Shown: positions 18,158 through 26,947, counted from the first letter of the stretch. The stretch: 64,000 bases of DNA from Lachnospiraceae bacterium UBA2860 (GCA_002350625.1 DEFE01000028.1:98683-162682), one strand, 5' to 3'. Notes: a model not told the origin generated them from the sequence alone. Numbers and translations are program-made.

Positions 18158-20633
18158 TCTCCCCGATGCCGATGGCGCCGTTGGCGAGCTCAAGGCCCGG
18201 CTTGTCGACCACGATCGCGCGGATCTCCGGGATCTGGTTTGCGCGGAAGAGGCCGAGCGTGCCGTATTTCGCTGTCGGGCGGCAGTTGTCGTCAAAGGGG
18301 TAGCGCTCGGTGAGCGCAAATCCCATGCTCATCACGACGCCGCCCTCGATCTGCCCTTCGCAGGAGAGCGGGTTGACAGCCTTGCCGACGTCGTGCGCCG
18401 CGATGATCTTCTTGATTTTCCCGGTCTCCTTGTCGAGGATGCACATCTGCGTCGCGTACCCGTAGGCGACGTGCGAGACGGGGTTCGGCTTGTCCGCGCC
18501 GAGCGGGTCCGTCGCCGCCAGGTATTCGCCGTAAAACTCCTGTCCCTTGAGATCGGCGAGTGTTTTTCCCTCAAGCGCCGCCGTCAGCTTCTCGCAGGCG
18601 CGGCGGCAGGCCTCGCCGGTGATCAGCGTCTGGCGCGACCCGGAGGTGTCCCCGGAGTCCGGCGCGATCCAGGTGTTGCTGCGCTCGTAGACGATGTCTT
18701 CGGGCGCGATGCCCGCATTCGTCACGACCATCTGTATGAGCACCGTGCCGAGCCCCTGCCCGATGCAGGAGGCGCCGGAATAGATGTGCACCTTCGCGTC
18801 GTCCTCCACGATGAGCTTCGCGCGGCCCCAGTCCGGAAGGCCGACGCCGACGCCGGAATTCTTCATGGCGCAGGCAAGCCCCACGGGGTCGCCATTTGCG
18901 ACGGCTTCATCGTAATAAGGCTTCACGGCCTCGAGAGTCTCCACAAGGCCCGTCTCCGGCCCGACGATCTGTCCGTTCGGGAGGACGCCTCCCGGCCGGA
19001 TCGCGTTGCGCATGCGGATTTCAAAGGGAGAAATGCCCACGAGATCCGCCATCATGTTGAGCAGCGTCTCCGTGGCAAAACAGGTCTGCGTCACGCCGAA
19101 GCCGCGGAAGGCGCCGGCGGGCGGATTGTTCGTATAGTACGCGCGGCCCTCGATCTCGAAATTCTCATAGGCGTAGGGGCCTGCCGCGTGCGTGCACGCG
19201 CGCTCAAGCACCGGCCCGCCTAAGGAAGCGAAAGCGCCCGTGTCGGAGACAACGCTTGCCTTCACGCCCTGAATGATGCCATTTTCGTCGCAGCCCATGG
19301 TAAAGTCCATCTTGAAGGGATGGCGCTTGGGATGGATGAGGATCGACTCGGCCCGCGTCAGCTTCACCTTGACCGGCACCCGCGCGACATAAGCGATCAG
19401 CGCCGCGTGGTGCTGCACGGACATATCCTCCTTGCCGCCGAAGCCGCCGCCGACGAGCTGGTTCTCCACCAGGCAGTGGTCAAAGTCCACGCCGAGCATC
19501 GCCGCACATTCGTGGAGCGTCGTGTGCGCGCTCTGGTCGGAGGTTAAGAGCTTCACGCCGCCGTTGTCCAAAGGCAGGGCCACGCAGCACTCGGGCTCGA
19601 GAAATGCGTGCTCCGTCCACGGCGTCTCAAAATGCTTTGTGAGCACATACTTGCTTTTTTCGATCGCGCCGGCCGCGTCTCCTCTCGAGACGTGCTTATA
19701 CGCCTGCACATTGTCCTCGTCCGTCTCGAAGACGAGCGGCGCGTCCGCTTTGGCGGCCTCTTCCGGATTGTGGACGGCGGGCAGTACCTCGTACTCGACC
19801 TTCACGAGCGCCTTGGCCTTCTCGAGCGTCTCCCGGTCCCTTGCGCACACGAGGGCGACCGAATCGCCGAGATAATGGGTGATTTCGCCGACGGGGATCA
19901 GCGTGGGCTGGTCCTTTTTGATGTGGCCGACGTAGTTCTTGCCGGGGATGTCCGCCGCCGTCAGAACGCATACGACGCCGGGAAGCGCCTGCGCCTCCGC
20001 GGTATCGATCGAAAGCACGCGCGCCCGCGGATATGCCGAGCGGACGGCGCTTCCGTAGCACATGCCGTCCACATAGATATCATCCGGATATTTGCCGTAT
20101 CCCTGCACCTTCTCCGCCGCGTCGATCCGCTGCACGCGGGAGCCGACCAGGAAGTCGTCCGCCCCGGGAGAGGGAATCTCGCCCGCGCGGAAGAGCTTCG
20201 CGGCGAGCAGGATGCCGTCGATGATCTTCACATAGCCCGTGCAGCGGCAGATGTTGTTGCGAATGGCCGCTGCCGCCTCCTCGCGGGTCGGATCCGGATT
20301 CGTATCGATGAGCGCCTTCGCGCAGAGCACCATGCCGGGAATGCAGAAGCCGCACTGCACCGACCCCGCCTCCCCGAAGGCGTAGGTGAAAACCTGCTTC
20401 TCAAAATCAGAAAGACCTTCAACCGTCAGAATCGTCTTCCCGTCCAGCTTGTCCGTCCGGGGGACGCAGGCCTTGGTCGGCTTGCCGTCGACGAGGACGG
20501 TACAGGTGCCGCAGGCGCCCTCGCTGCAGCCGTCCTTCACGCTCGTGAGGTGCAGCTCGTCCCGCAGAAAGCGGAGCAGATTCTGATCGTTTTCAGGGGA
20601 CACGCGCGTCCCGTTCACCGTAAATGTCGCCAT
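18048..20633 (-). CDS. Selenium-dependent xanthine dehydrogenase-like enzyme (Fe-S and Mo domains fused)
   Basis: 861 residues. Residues 1-160 form a two-cluster 2Fe-2S domain (GCSEGACGTCTVLVDG; CGFCIPG ... CRCTGY). The rest is the Mo-binding part with GGGFGGKEDMSVQ, GAFRGFGVTQTCFATE, GASCIGQGLGTVL and GIGEITSIPTAPAI carrying the catalytic Glu. This fused layout without an FAD subunit is that of selenium-dependent molybdenum hydroxylases. YqeB and YqeC, the accessory proteins tied to that class, are directly upstream, which supports the call. The frame is open far upstream, but that part overlaps yqeB in another frame; ATG 20633 has AGAGGG upstream. Its 3' end overlaps mocA. Confidence 0.9.
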   Translation of the reverse strand: MATFTVNGTRVSPENDQNLLRFLRDELHLTSVKDGCSEGACGTCTVLVDGKPTKACVPRTDKLDGKTILTVEGLSDFEKQVFTYAFGEAGSVQCGFCIPGMVLCAKALIDTNPDPTREEAAAAIRNNICRCTGYVKIIDGILLAAKLFRAGEIPSPGADDFLVGSRVQRIDAAEKVQGYGKYPDDIYVDGMCYGSAVRSAYPRARVLSIDTAEAQALPGVVCVLTAADIPGKNYVGHIKKDQPTLIPVGEITHYLGDSVALVCARDRETLEKAKALVKVEYEVLPAVHNPEEAAKADAPLVFETDEDNVQAYKHVSRGDAAGAIEKSKYVLTKHFETPWTEHAFLEPECCVALPLDNGGVKLLTSDQSAHTTLHECAAMLGVDFDHCLVENQLVGGGFGGKEDMSVQHHAALIAYVARVPVKVKLTRAESILIHPKRHPFKMDFTMGCDENGIIQGVKASVVSDTGAFASLGGPVLERACTHAAGPYAYENFEIEGRAYYTNNPPAGAFRGFGVTQTCFATETLLNMMADLVGISPFEIRMRNAIRPGGVLPNGQIVGPETGLVETLEAVKPYYDEAVANGDPVGLACAMKNSGVGVGLPDWGRAKLIVEDDAKVHIYSGASCIGQGLGTVLIQMVVTNAGIAPEDIVYERSNTWIAPDSGDTSGSRQTLITGEACRRACEKLTAALEGKTLADLKGQEFYGEYLAATDPLGADKPNPVSHVAYGYATQMCILDKETGKIKKIIAAHDVGKAVNPLSCEGQIEGGVVMSMGFALTERYPFDDNCRPTAKYGTLGLFRANQIPEIRAIVVDKPGLELANGAIGIGEITSIPTAPAIADAYYRYDGERRYSLPLANTPYAKKK

Positions 20634-20670
20634 AATAAACCCTCTGAAGATCGTGTTGCCGCCTGCTTTC

Positions 20671-20699
20671 ATACTACCATAAACGGTGCGGTTTGAGAA
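20671..20699 (-). promoter_or_regulatory. Possible internal promoter of the Se-dependent hydroxylase gene
   Basis: Minus strand: TTCTCA, 17-bp spacer, TAGTAT with an extended TGG in front, in the 71-bp gap after yqeB. It would allow the enzyme to be expressed separately from its maturation genes. Confidence 0.45.
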
Positions 20700-20704
20700 C
20701 AAGC

Positions 20705-21502
20705 TCACGAGGTCTTGAGCGCCCCCGTAAAGTGCAGGATCGCCTCCAGGACGCCGCCGCCGATGGCCAGCGCCTTGTCGGAGCTCGTATAGCAGTAACT
20801 GACGTCTCCCCGGGGATCCACGTCCCCGGATTTCATGCCCTTTACGGTCTTTGTGCCATCGGCGAGAAGGCCGCGCAGCACGCCGTCGATCGTGCAGATC
20901 ATGGGCTCTCCGGCAACGTAGCCTGCGATGTCGCCGGCCTTCACCCTGTCGCCGATCTGCCGCGCTGCTAAGAAGGCGCCGTCCGCCGGGGCCCTGAGCA
21001 CGCGCTCGCCCGCGAAGCCGCCGATGAGGCCGGGGATATTCGTATTCGGCAGGGGACTGCCGCTGTAGATGACGCGCCCCAGGGTGTGCCCCCGCATCGT
21101 CTCCACGGCCGCGTGGCAGTCCTCCCCCGCGGTAAAGCCCGGTCCGACGCCGATGACGACAGGCGCGTCCGTGATGCGCGTGCCGAGATTCCGCTTCGCG
21201 AGAATCGCGTCCACCAGGGCATCCGGCCGCAGCGCTTCGCGGCAAATGGCGTCTGGGTCGATCAGTACGGGGATGACTTCTTCCGCAAGCAGGGAGCGGG
21301 CCTCCTCCGGGTCCTTCGCGAAGCGCGCTTCCACATCCTCCACCGTGCAGCGGCCCAGGCGGATGGCCTCGGAGAACGCGACCGTCCTTCTGATGGCCGT
21401 TGGCGCGGCGATGTCTGTCATGACGACGCGGATGCCGCTTCTTCTAAGGCGCAGCGCGATGCCGGACGCCAGGTCGCCCGCGCCCCGGATCAGGACAAGC
21501 AT
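20705..21502 (-). CDS. yqeB: YqeB (EF2563) selenium-dependent molybdenum hydroxylase accessory protein
   Basis: 265 residues. It begins with a Rossmann-like MLVLIRGAGDLASGIALRLRRSG and contains VVIGVGPGFTAGEDCHAAVETMRGHTLGRVIYSG, characteristic of the EF2563/YqeB family. The family occurs with selenium-dependent Mo hydroxylases and is thought to help insert or load labile selenium; the biochemistry is not proven. It overlaps yqeC by 13 bp and precedes the fused hydroxylase by 71 bp, the usual grouping. Confidence 0.9.
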   Translation of the reverse strand: MLVLIRGAGDLASGIALRLRRSGIRVVMTDIAAPTAIRRTVAFSEAIRLGRCTVEDVEARFAKDPEEARSLLAEEVIPVLIDPDAICREALRPDALVDAILAKRNLGTRITDAPVVIGVGPGFTAGEDCHAAVETMRGHTLGRVIYSGSPLPNTNIPGLIGGFAGERVLRAPADGAFLAARQIGDRVKAGDIAGYVAGEPMICTIDGVLRGLLADGTKTVKGMKSGDVDPRGDVSYCYTSSDKALAIGGGVLEAILHFTGALKTS

Positions 21503-22188
21503 AGATATTCCCTCCTTATGAGACTGCCGATGACGGCGGGACAGGGGAGCTCAGCCGCGAGCGCCTTCGCCGCGGACAGTCTTGCCTCTCCCTCAGCTTT
21601 ATTGATGAACACGATGTCGCCGAAGCCCTCCGCCGCGATGACGCGCGCCGCCATCGCCGGCGTCACGGCCGCCTCCGGATCCGCTCCCGCGAGGGAGGCG
21701 TACAGCTCCGGGCGGTGACAGGTTTCACGGATGGGGCGCCCGATGCCGTCGATGCCGGCCACGAGCACGATCCGTCCCGCGCAGGCCGGGATCACCGGCT
21801 CGTGCGGCGCGTGGGCCTTCAGGGGCAGATGGCGCGAACCGTCGGCCTCGACGATCACATAGTCGGCGATCGCCTGAAGCGCGTCGAAAGAAAGCGCCGG
21901 CGCATGGAGCTTCCTGTCTTCACCCACGGTGCCGACGCACAGGATGCGTTCCTTTGCGAGCGCGTCCCTGACGGCAGAGGCATTTTCGTTTAAAAGGACG
22001 GCGTACGCATCCGGCGGGAGAATCGCCGTGGAGGTACAGATCACCACGTTCCCGCGCGCCTTAAGCTCCTCCGCGAGCGCGTACATGAGCGTCGTCTTGC
22101 CGCCGCCGCCGATGAGCGCGGTGACGCCCCGCCCGATCTGAAGTGCTTCGGAGATCTTATGTTCCACGTTCACACCGTCCTTTTTCAT
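21490..22188 (-). CDS. yqeC: YqeC selenium-dependent hydroxylase accessory protein
   Basis: 232 residues with a Walker A motif GGGGKTTLMYALAEELK near residue 27, followed by VVICTSTAILPPD, DYVIVEADGSRHLPLKAHAPHEPVIP and VLVAGIDGIGRPI, which identify the YqeC family of P-loop proteins. These co-occur with YqeB and selenium-dependent Mo hydroxylases and are presumed maturation factors. The start is uncertain: ATG 22188 has a weak ribosome binding site, and GTG codons five to seven codons later are possible. It probably heads the yqeC-yqeB-hydroxylase transcript or follows the membrane protein 24 bp upstream. Confidence 0.9.
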   Translation of the reverse strand: MKKDGVNVEHKISEALQIGRGVTALIGGGGKTTLMYALAEELKARGNVVICTSTAILPPDAYAVLLNENASAVRDALAKERILCVGTVGEDRKLHAPALSFDALQAIADYVIVEADGSRHLPLKAHAPHEPVIPACAGRIVLVAGIDGIGRPIRETCHRPELYASLAGADPEAAVTPAMAARVIAAEGFGDIVFINKAEGEARLSAAKALAAELPCPAVIGSLIRREYLCLS

Positions 22189-22212
22189 GAGCGCCAGCCG
22201 CGTGAGATGCCT

Positions 22213-23406
22213 TTATCCGATCATAAACTCCACAGCCATGGCCTGGATCATATTAAGAAGCGTCGGCAGGTTCATTGCGATGCACTGATAGAGGCCCTCG
22301 AGCGTCACGAAAAAGGCGAGAATGGCGCCGGCGGCAGGGATATAGATATCTGCTTTCGGATTATTGTGATTGCGGGTATAGGAAAACAGCAGGACGATCG
22401 GAATGATCTCAAGCATCAGCATGTGCTGGCCGATGCCCCAGGCCAATACGATCGGGCTCGAAGCGATTATCTGTGCCTCGACCGCCTCATTCGTGAGATC
22501 CGCTGCATTTTCAAACGCGGGGAGCATATAAGCGGTTGTCCCTAAAATGTACAGCACAAAGTCGATAAACGCCGTGATCGCGATCATGACGGACGCGTAG
22601 ATCGAAAAATGCAGCGAATGGGCGTTTGTCCGGGTGTAGGCGGCGAAGCGCTTCGCATCCATCCCCCGCTTCCGGAAGCGGCGCTCCTGGAACTTGATGT
22701 GCAGGGCCAGCAGGACGAACAGCACGAAGCTCATCGGCGGCTTGATCGTAAGGAAGGGATAGACAATATACGGCGGCCGGATCACCTGGAAAGCCATGAG
22801 GATCCGGATGACGAGGGACCCGACCTCGTACAGGATGGGGATCAGCGCCAGCGTCCGGAACAGATAGCGCTTTTTTCCGACGAAGTACTTGCGCGGTTCA
22901 TAGTTCAGGAAGAACATGAGGAGCGTACACATAAACAGGTCGATAAAGAGGTTGAAGACCAGTTTTCCCTCTACCGACGCATTGAGGATAAACTCTTCGA
23001 CGATCTCCTCGGCCATCTTCCGGTCGCCGACCACAGTACTCACAAGGCCGACCGCATAGTGCTCCTTCGCGAGGATAAAAAGCAGCACGACGAGAAGCGA
23101 CAGGCCGCCGAATTTGATCAGCTGCTGTTTATAGGTCTGCTTCTTGTCGAGAATAATGGCGAAGTTCGCAAAGAGGAAGAGCGGCAGCGCCAGATCGCCC
23201 AGGGTCGACGACACGCGGCTCAGCGTATAGACCCAGTCCGGCTGATTCGCGTCGATCGAGATCCCGAGCGTCGTCAGGATGTAAAGAATTTTAAAGGAAA
23301 TGCAGATCCAGCCGAAGACCAGCAGGTGCCGGTAGGTCAGAGGACCCCGGTAGCGTATGTCGTTTTCCGCAGTTCTGTCGTAGGCTTTGATGCGCTTTTT
23401 TCCCAT
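22213..23406 (-). CDS. Polytopic membrane protein of unknown function
   Basis: 397 residues with about nine or ten membrane segments (for example LLVFGWICISFKILYILTTL near 30, LSLLVVLLFILAKEHYAVGL near 105, FSIYASVMIAITAFIDFVLYIL near 275). The soluble N-terminus is basic (MGKKRIKAYDRTAEND). I do not recognise the family. It lies 24 bp upstream of yqeC in the same direction, so it could be part of the Mo-hydroxylase transcript, perhaps in transport, but no transporter signature is evident. Confidence 0.75.
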   Translation of the reverse strand: MGKKRIKAYDRTAENDIRYRGPLTYRHLLVFGWICISFKILYILTTLGISIDANQPDWVYTLSRVSSTLGDLALPLFLFANFAIILDKKQTYKQQLIKFGGLSLLVVLLFILAKEHYAVGLVSTVVGDRKMAEEIVEEFILNASVEGKLVFNLFIDLFMCTLLMFFLNYEPRKYFVGKKRYLFRTLALIPILYEVGSLVIRILMAFQVIRPPYIVYPFLTIKPPMSFVLFVLLALHIKFQERRFRKRGMDAKRFAAYTRTNAHSLHFSIYASVMIAITAFIDFVLYILGTTAYMLPAFENAADLTNEAVEAQIIASSPIVLAWGIGQHMLMLEIIPIVLLFSYTRNHNNPKADIYIPAAGAILAFFVTLEGLYQCIAMNLPTLLNMIQAMAVEFMIG

Positions 23407-23621
23407 GAAAGTCCCTCCCGGTATGAAAATTGCCCGTGCCTTGTCATATACAGTTTACCACATAATCCTCCGCTCTTGTGCCGCAAGTGTGACGAAAAGC
23501 GTGATAGGATAGACCCATCAGCAGATGCGTGACCGACAAATCGCAGCTGCTTCGAAACAGAAAAAAACGAACCGGATAAAAAACCGGAAAAACAAAACAG
23601 ATGGGCAAGGAGGTTTCTCTC

Positions 23622-24560
23622 ATGTATAAGAAAATCATGGCAGGGATTGCACTTACAGCAGCTCTGACAGCCATCGGCGCAGCAGCCGTCAGCGCGGACG
23701 GCGCGCTCAAGGTGAACACAAGAGGCATCGCGTTTGAGATTCCGGAGGAGCTCAGCGGCCTCGTCACGGTGGATGAAAACGACCCGGATCAAAATACCAT
23801 CGTCAGCGTCTACGAAACAGCTTCGGTCGAGGCGGCTAAGGCACAGGGCCGCGAGGACTCGGGAGCCGGCTGGATCTTCAGCATCACGGCCATCCCGGAA
23901 GCCCGGATAAGGGAGCTTCGCTGCGGCGGCATGGACGGCATGAGCGTCTTCGCCGAGGATGACGACCTCTACTACGTCTACGAGACGCCGACGGACGTCC
24001 GCTTCGTAAGGGAGCAGTACGAGGACATCGAAGAGGACCAGAAGCAGTTCTCAGCGCTCAACGAGTGGGCCGGAGAGCAGGTCTGCGCGCAGATCATAGA
24101 CAATAATCCGGAGCTCGAGCCGAAATTCTTCACCAACACGGAGCTCGACATGTACGTTGCGCAGGCCGCCTATAAGCCCGGCACGAACTTCGTGCTCAAG
24201 TCGCTCGATCTCGGGCCGGACCCGCTTGATCCGTCTCAGCTCATGGAAGACGACTATCTCGACGAACTGGCCGAGGAGGCGATCTACTTCAACGTGACGG
24301 ACGAGATGACGGCGCCGGACGGCGAGTACAACGTCCTCAGCTTTGACGACGGCGAGGTGAGATTCGAATTCTTCAAGACGACGGATCCGGAGGAGAAGAA
24401 CCTCATCCGCGAGGTCAGAACCGTGGACGGCGAGGAATATACGACGCTCTACTTAGCCAGGTTCGAAGATCCGGAAGACACCGCCACTGACATCATGGAG
24501 AGATGGGTACAGCTCATCGCAAATGGCGGCAGCGAATACGATGACGACGATGACGACTGA
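23622..24560 (+). CDS. Secreted acidic protein of unknown function
   Basis: 312 residues. A signal peptide (MYKKIMAGIALTAALTAIGAAAVSADG, likely cut after Ala-Asp region near 24-26) has no lipobox Cys. The mature protein is very acidic, with few basic residues, and ends in a run of seven Asp after SEY. There are no recognised domains; FEIPEELSGLVTV resembles the start of small secreted alpha/beta proteins seen in Lachnospiraceae, but this is a loose likeness. Start 23622 is fixed by AAGGAGG 7 bases upstream. It is transcribed alone, divergent from the membrane protein, and ends at a bidirectional terminator. Confidence 0.75.
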   Translation: MYKKIMAGIALTAALTAIGAAAVSADGALKVNTRGIAFEIPEELSGLVTVDENDPDQNTIVSVYETASVEAAKAQGREDSGAGWIFSITAIPEARIRELRCGGMDGMSVFAEDDDLYYVYETPTDVRFVREQYEDIEEDQKQFSALNEWAGEQVCAQIIDNNPELEPKFFTNTELDMYVAQAAYKPGTNFVLKSLDLGPDPLDPSQLMEDDYLDELAEEAIYFNVTDEMTAPDGEYNVLSFDDGEVRFEFFKTTDPEEKNLIREVRTVDGEEYTTLYLARFEDPEDTATDIMERWVQLIANGGSEYDDDDDD

Positions 24561-24607
24561 TACATAAAAAACATCTGAATACTGAAACGTCTGCATAGAT
24601 CACAAGC

Positions 24608-24644
24608 AAAGCAGAAGCCGGGGAATTGCCCCGGCTTCTGCTTT
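24608..24644. terminator. Bidirectional terminator between convergent genes
   Basis: A 16-bp perfect stem (AAAGCAGAAGCCGGGG) with a 5-base loop, located between the secreted acidic protein and the amidase. T-rich on the plus side (CTTTGTCTTT), so it can serve both genes. Confidence 0.9.
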
Positions 24645-24718
24645 GTCTTTCGTATGCGCGATGCGGTTTTTGCCTGCTGTCTTCGCCCGCTGTCTTCCCG
24701 CAGCGTATGCTTTTGCTT

Positions 24719-25789
24719 CTACTCCTCATGCACCTGCGTTGCGGCCGCCTGCTGCGCTTCTGTCTGCTGCGCCTCCGCTTCCGCCGCCTGCTGCGCCTCT
24801 GCAGCTTGCTGTGCCTCTGCTTCCGCCGCCTGCTGCGCCTCTGCAGCTTGCTGTGCTTCTGCTTCCGCCGCCTGCTGCGCTGCGGCGTCCGCCTCGTCCA
24901 GCTCCTTAATTCTCGCCTCCACGGTATCCTTGTAGATCTGCCACTCGTCCGGATGCTCGACGTAGTAGAGCGGGCAGAGCTTCTCCGTCACGTCGTAGTG
25001 GCGCAGGATCGTCTGCGGGTCGATGTCGAAGCTCCTGCAAAGGAAAGCCGACAGCTCCACGAGGCTCCAGTACGTGTACTCGTTGAACTTCCCGTCCTCG
25101 TCCGGGTGGCAGCACTCGATGGATATCGTGTCGCTGTTCCTGTGCCTGCTGGCGTAAGCCACCTCGGAGAGCGGGATGCACTGCACGATCTCCCCGTCGA
25201 GACCGATGACGAAATGGCTGCTCGCCGAGCGGTCGCGGGTGTCCTTCAGGGACTCGAAGTAATTCCGGTTGTCCATGGCGGTGGAGCCGGCATTTCCGAC
25301 GTAGTGGATGACAAGCGTGTTCACGGTGTCGATCGCGGTCCCCGGCCGGGAATATTCGTTGATGGTGAGCAGCTCAATGTCGCGCGGCGGACAGGGTGCC
25401 CAGAAAGCGCTGTCGGTGCGGGACCTCGCGAGCTGCGCCTGCACGAATTCTTCGCGGGTTGCGTAGGCGGCTCTTGTGCCTGCCGGCGCTCCCTCCGCTG
25501 CAGATGCCGCCGATGCCGCGGCCTCTTCCGTCTTCTTTTTCTTTTTTTTCTTCTTTTTCTTTTCTGTCTTTGCCGCGTCTGTCGCTGTGCTCTCAGCCGC
25601 CTCTGCCGCCGGCGTCTCCGCCGCAGCATCCGCCGTGTTTTCCGCCGCCGGAGCCTCTGCCGCCGGAGCCTCCGCCGCTGCCGCGGCGTTCTCCTCCGCG
25701 CCGGCCGTCACGCTTAAGCCGGAGAGCGCGAGCACGCCTGCGCTCAGCACCGCCGCCGCGGTCAGCATCGCCCGATTCGTCTTTTTCAA
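24719..25789 (-). CDS. Secreted N-acetylmuramoyl-L-alanine amidase with low-complexity ends
   Basis: 356 residues. Signal peptide (MKKTNRAMLTAAAVLSAGVLALSG), then an Ala/Glu/Pro-rich linker ending in a run of ten Lys near residue 80, then an Amidase_2/PGRP-type domain (about 140-275) with zinc ligands in LVIHYVGN, ILRHYD and EKLCP. It should cleave the amide bond between muramic acid and the peptide in peptidoglycan outside the cell. The C-terminal tail is built from AEAQQAAEAQQA repeats encoded by 42-bp DNA repeats. It is transcribed alone, convergent to the secreted acidic protein. The domain call is firm; the tails probably bind wall polymer or act as spacers. Confidence 0.9.
   Translation of the reverse strand: MKKTNRAMLTAAAVLSAGVLALSGLSVTAGAEENAAAAAEAPAAEAPAAENTADAAAETPAAEAAESTATDAAKTEKKKKKKKKKKTEEAAASAASAAEGAPAGTRAAYATREEFVQAQLARSRTDSAFWAPCPPRDIELLTINEYSRPGTAIDTVNTLVIHYVGNAGSTAMDNRNYFESLKDTRDRSASSHFVIGLDGEIVQCIPLSEVAYASRHRNSDTISIECCHPDEDGKFNEYTYWSLVELSAFLCRSFDIDPQTILRHYDVTEKLCPLYYVEHPDEWQIYKDTVEARIKELDEADAAAQQAAEAEAQQAAEAQQAAEAEAQQAAEAQQAAEAEAQQTEAQQAAATQVHEE
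24750..24890. repeat. 42-bp tandem repeats in the amidase 3' end
   Basis: Two nearly identical 42-bp units (24777-24818 and 24819-24860), with partial units on both sides, encode the Ala/Glu/Gln tail. Unit differences are single synonymous changes, suggesting recent slippage. Confidence 0.8.
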
Positions 25790-25869
25790 AGGAAGTCCTC
25801 TCCTGATCGTAATTGCTTTTTCAGATTTCTGTCAGTATAGTTGTCTGTAGAGACCGTCTCCGCACTCAA

Positions 25870-25955
25870 GGTGCCGAATAGTTACCATTTTCTCTATAAC
25901 TGTTCAGCACCCCTGACATTCGGGATGCTTCGCATCCCTCATTGCGGTCGGCTGA
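25870..25955. repeat. Three-box inverted-repeat element
   Basis: Arms GGTGCCGAATAGTTA (25870-25884) and TAACTGTTCAGCACC (25897-25911) pair with two wobble mismatches. A stem GGGATGC/GCATCCC follows at 25922-25938 and a third related box GGCTGAACAATTATC at 25940-25954. The module resembles the intergenic palindromic repeats common in Lachnospiraceae genomes. It lies between the divergent amidase and NAD diphosphatase genes. Confidence 0.65.
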
Positions 25956-25982
25956 ACAATTATCACATTATATCATATTTCC

Positions 25983-26000
25983 GCATCTGTTAACAGATGC
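25983..26000. promoter_or_regulatory. 18-bp perfect palindrome upstream of the NAD diphosphatase gene
   Basis: GCATCTGTTAACAGATGC, 43 bp before the nudC-like start. It could be an operator or, with the following TTTC, a short terminator for the repeat element. Confidence 0.4.
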
Positions 26001-26042
26001 TTTCTCGGATCCAAGCATGCGTTTACATTAGGAGGAGCCCAC

Positions 26043-26906
26043 ATGATCCAGGATATCGCCCCGCACAAATTCAACAACGCCTACCGCCCGGACGCCGCGC
26101 CGCGCCCGTCTGATCCGGTCTTTCATTTTCGCGGCCGCGACGTCGCCGTGCGGGACGCGGGAGAAGAGCTCTCGCTGCCGGAAGCGGCCATATGCCCTGA
26201 AGGGGGGCATTTCCGCTATCTTTTCGCCATCGACGAGACGCCTTACTTCCTGTACGAGAGCGACGCGGATCTCACGCTTTCCGGCGATGATCTTCAGTAC
26301 GTCTCCGTCCGGGAGGCGCGGCGCAGCACGCGCATGCCGCGCGCCCTCAGCTTCGCCGTCTACACGGCGCTGCAGCTCGCCCAGTGGTACCGGGACAACC
26401 GCTTCTGCGGGACCTGCGGGAGCCGCACCGGAATCGGCAGCACCGAGCGCTCCATCGTCTGTCCGGCCTGCGGGCGGACGATCTATCCGCGCATCGTCCC
26501 GGCCGTGATCGTCGGCGTCATCCGCGGCGACGAGCTCCTGCACACAAAATACGTGCGGGCGCGCGGCATTTCCTTTTACGCCCTCGTCGCCGGCTTTACC
26601 GAGATCGGCGAGACCCTCGAGGAGACCGTGGCGCGGGAGGTCATGGAGGAGACCGGCCTCCGCGTCAAACATATCCGCTACTTCAAGTCCCAGCCCTGGG
26701 GCGTGGCCGACGACATCCTCGCCGGCTTCTATTGCGACGTCGACGGGGATGGCGAGATCCGCATCGACACGAGCGAGCTCTCCGAGGCCGTCTGGATCAA
26801 AAGAAAAGACATCGTCGGTCAGCCCGACGACGCCTCGCTCACAAACCATATGATGATCACCTTCCGGGAGGGGAAAGAGCCTCCCTATGTTCCGCCGGCC
26901 CCGTGA
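26043..26906 (+). CDS. nudC: NAD(+) diphosphatase (NudC-like Nudix hydrolase)
   Basis: 287 residues. N-terminal NudC domain, a zinc ribbon with CGTCG and CPACG (about 119-141), and the Nudix box GFTEIGETLEETVAREVMEETG (about 182-203), followed by KSQPWGVADDI, the variant of the SQPW motif that marks NADH pyrophosphatases. It hydrolyses NAD(H) to NMN(H) and AMP, and in some species removes NAD caps from RNA. AGGAGGA precedes the ATG. It is a single-gene unit ending at a hairpin shared with the convergent kinase-like gene. Confidence 0.92.
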   Translation: MIQDIAPHKFNNAYRPDAAPRPSDPVFHFRGRDVAVRDAGEELSLPEAAICPEGGHFRYLFAIDETPYFLYESDADLTLSGDDLQYVSVREARRSTRMPRALSFAVYTALQLAQWYRDNRFCGTCGSRTGIGSTERSIVCPACGRTIYPRIVPAVIVGVIRGDELLHTKYVRARGISFYALVAGFTEIGETLEETVAREVMEETGLRVKHIRYFKSQPWGVADDILAGFYCDVDGDGEIRIDTSELSEAVWIKRKDIVGQPDDASLTNHMMITFREGKEPPYVPPAP

Positions 26907-26911
26907 CCAGG

Positions 26912-26934
26912 GCGCCGCATACGCGTCGCGGCGC
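26912..26934 (+). terminator. Hairpin between nudC and the convergent kinase-like gene
   Basis: Stem GCGCCGC/GCGGCGC with a 9-base loop, then TGTTCTTT on the plus strand. Confidence 0.55.
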
Positions 26935-26947
26935 TGTTCTTTACCGC

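Noticed and set aside
20634..21245. Long open frame joining the Se-dependent hydroxylase to an upstream Arg/His-rich segment of about 200 codons
   Set aside because: The segment overlaps yqeB in another frame, has no family resemblance, and ATG 20633 has a good ribosome binding site and begins the known Fe-S domain.
13702..22188. Selenocysteine codons in the selenium-related locus
   Set aside because: All frames are complete without internal TGA; selenium in this enzyme class is thought to be a labile ligand at the Mo site rather than selenocysteine.
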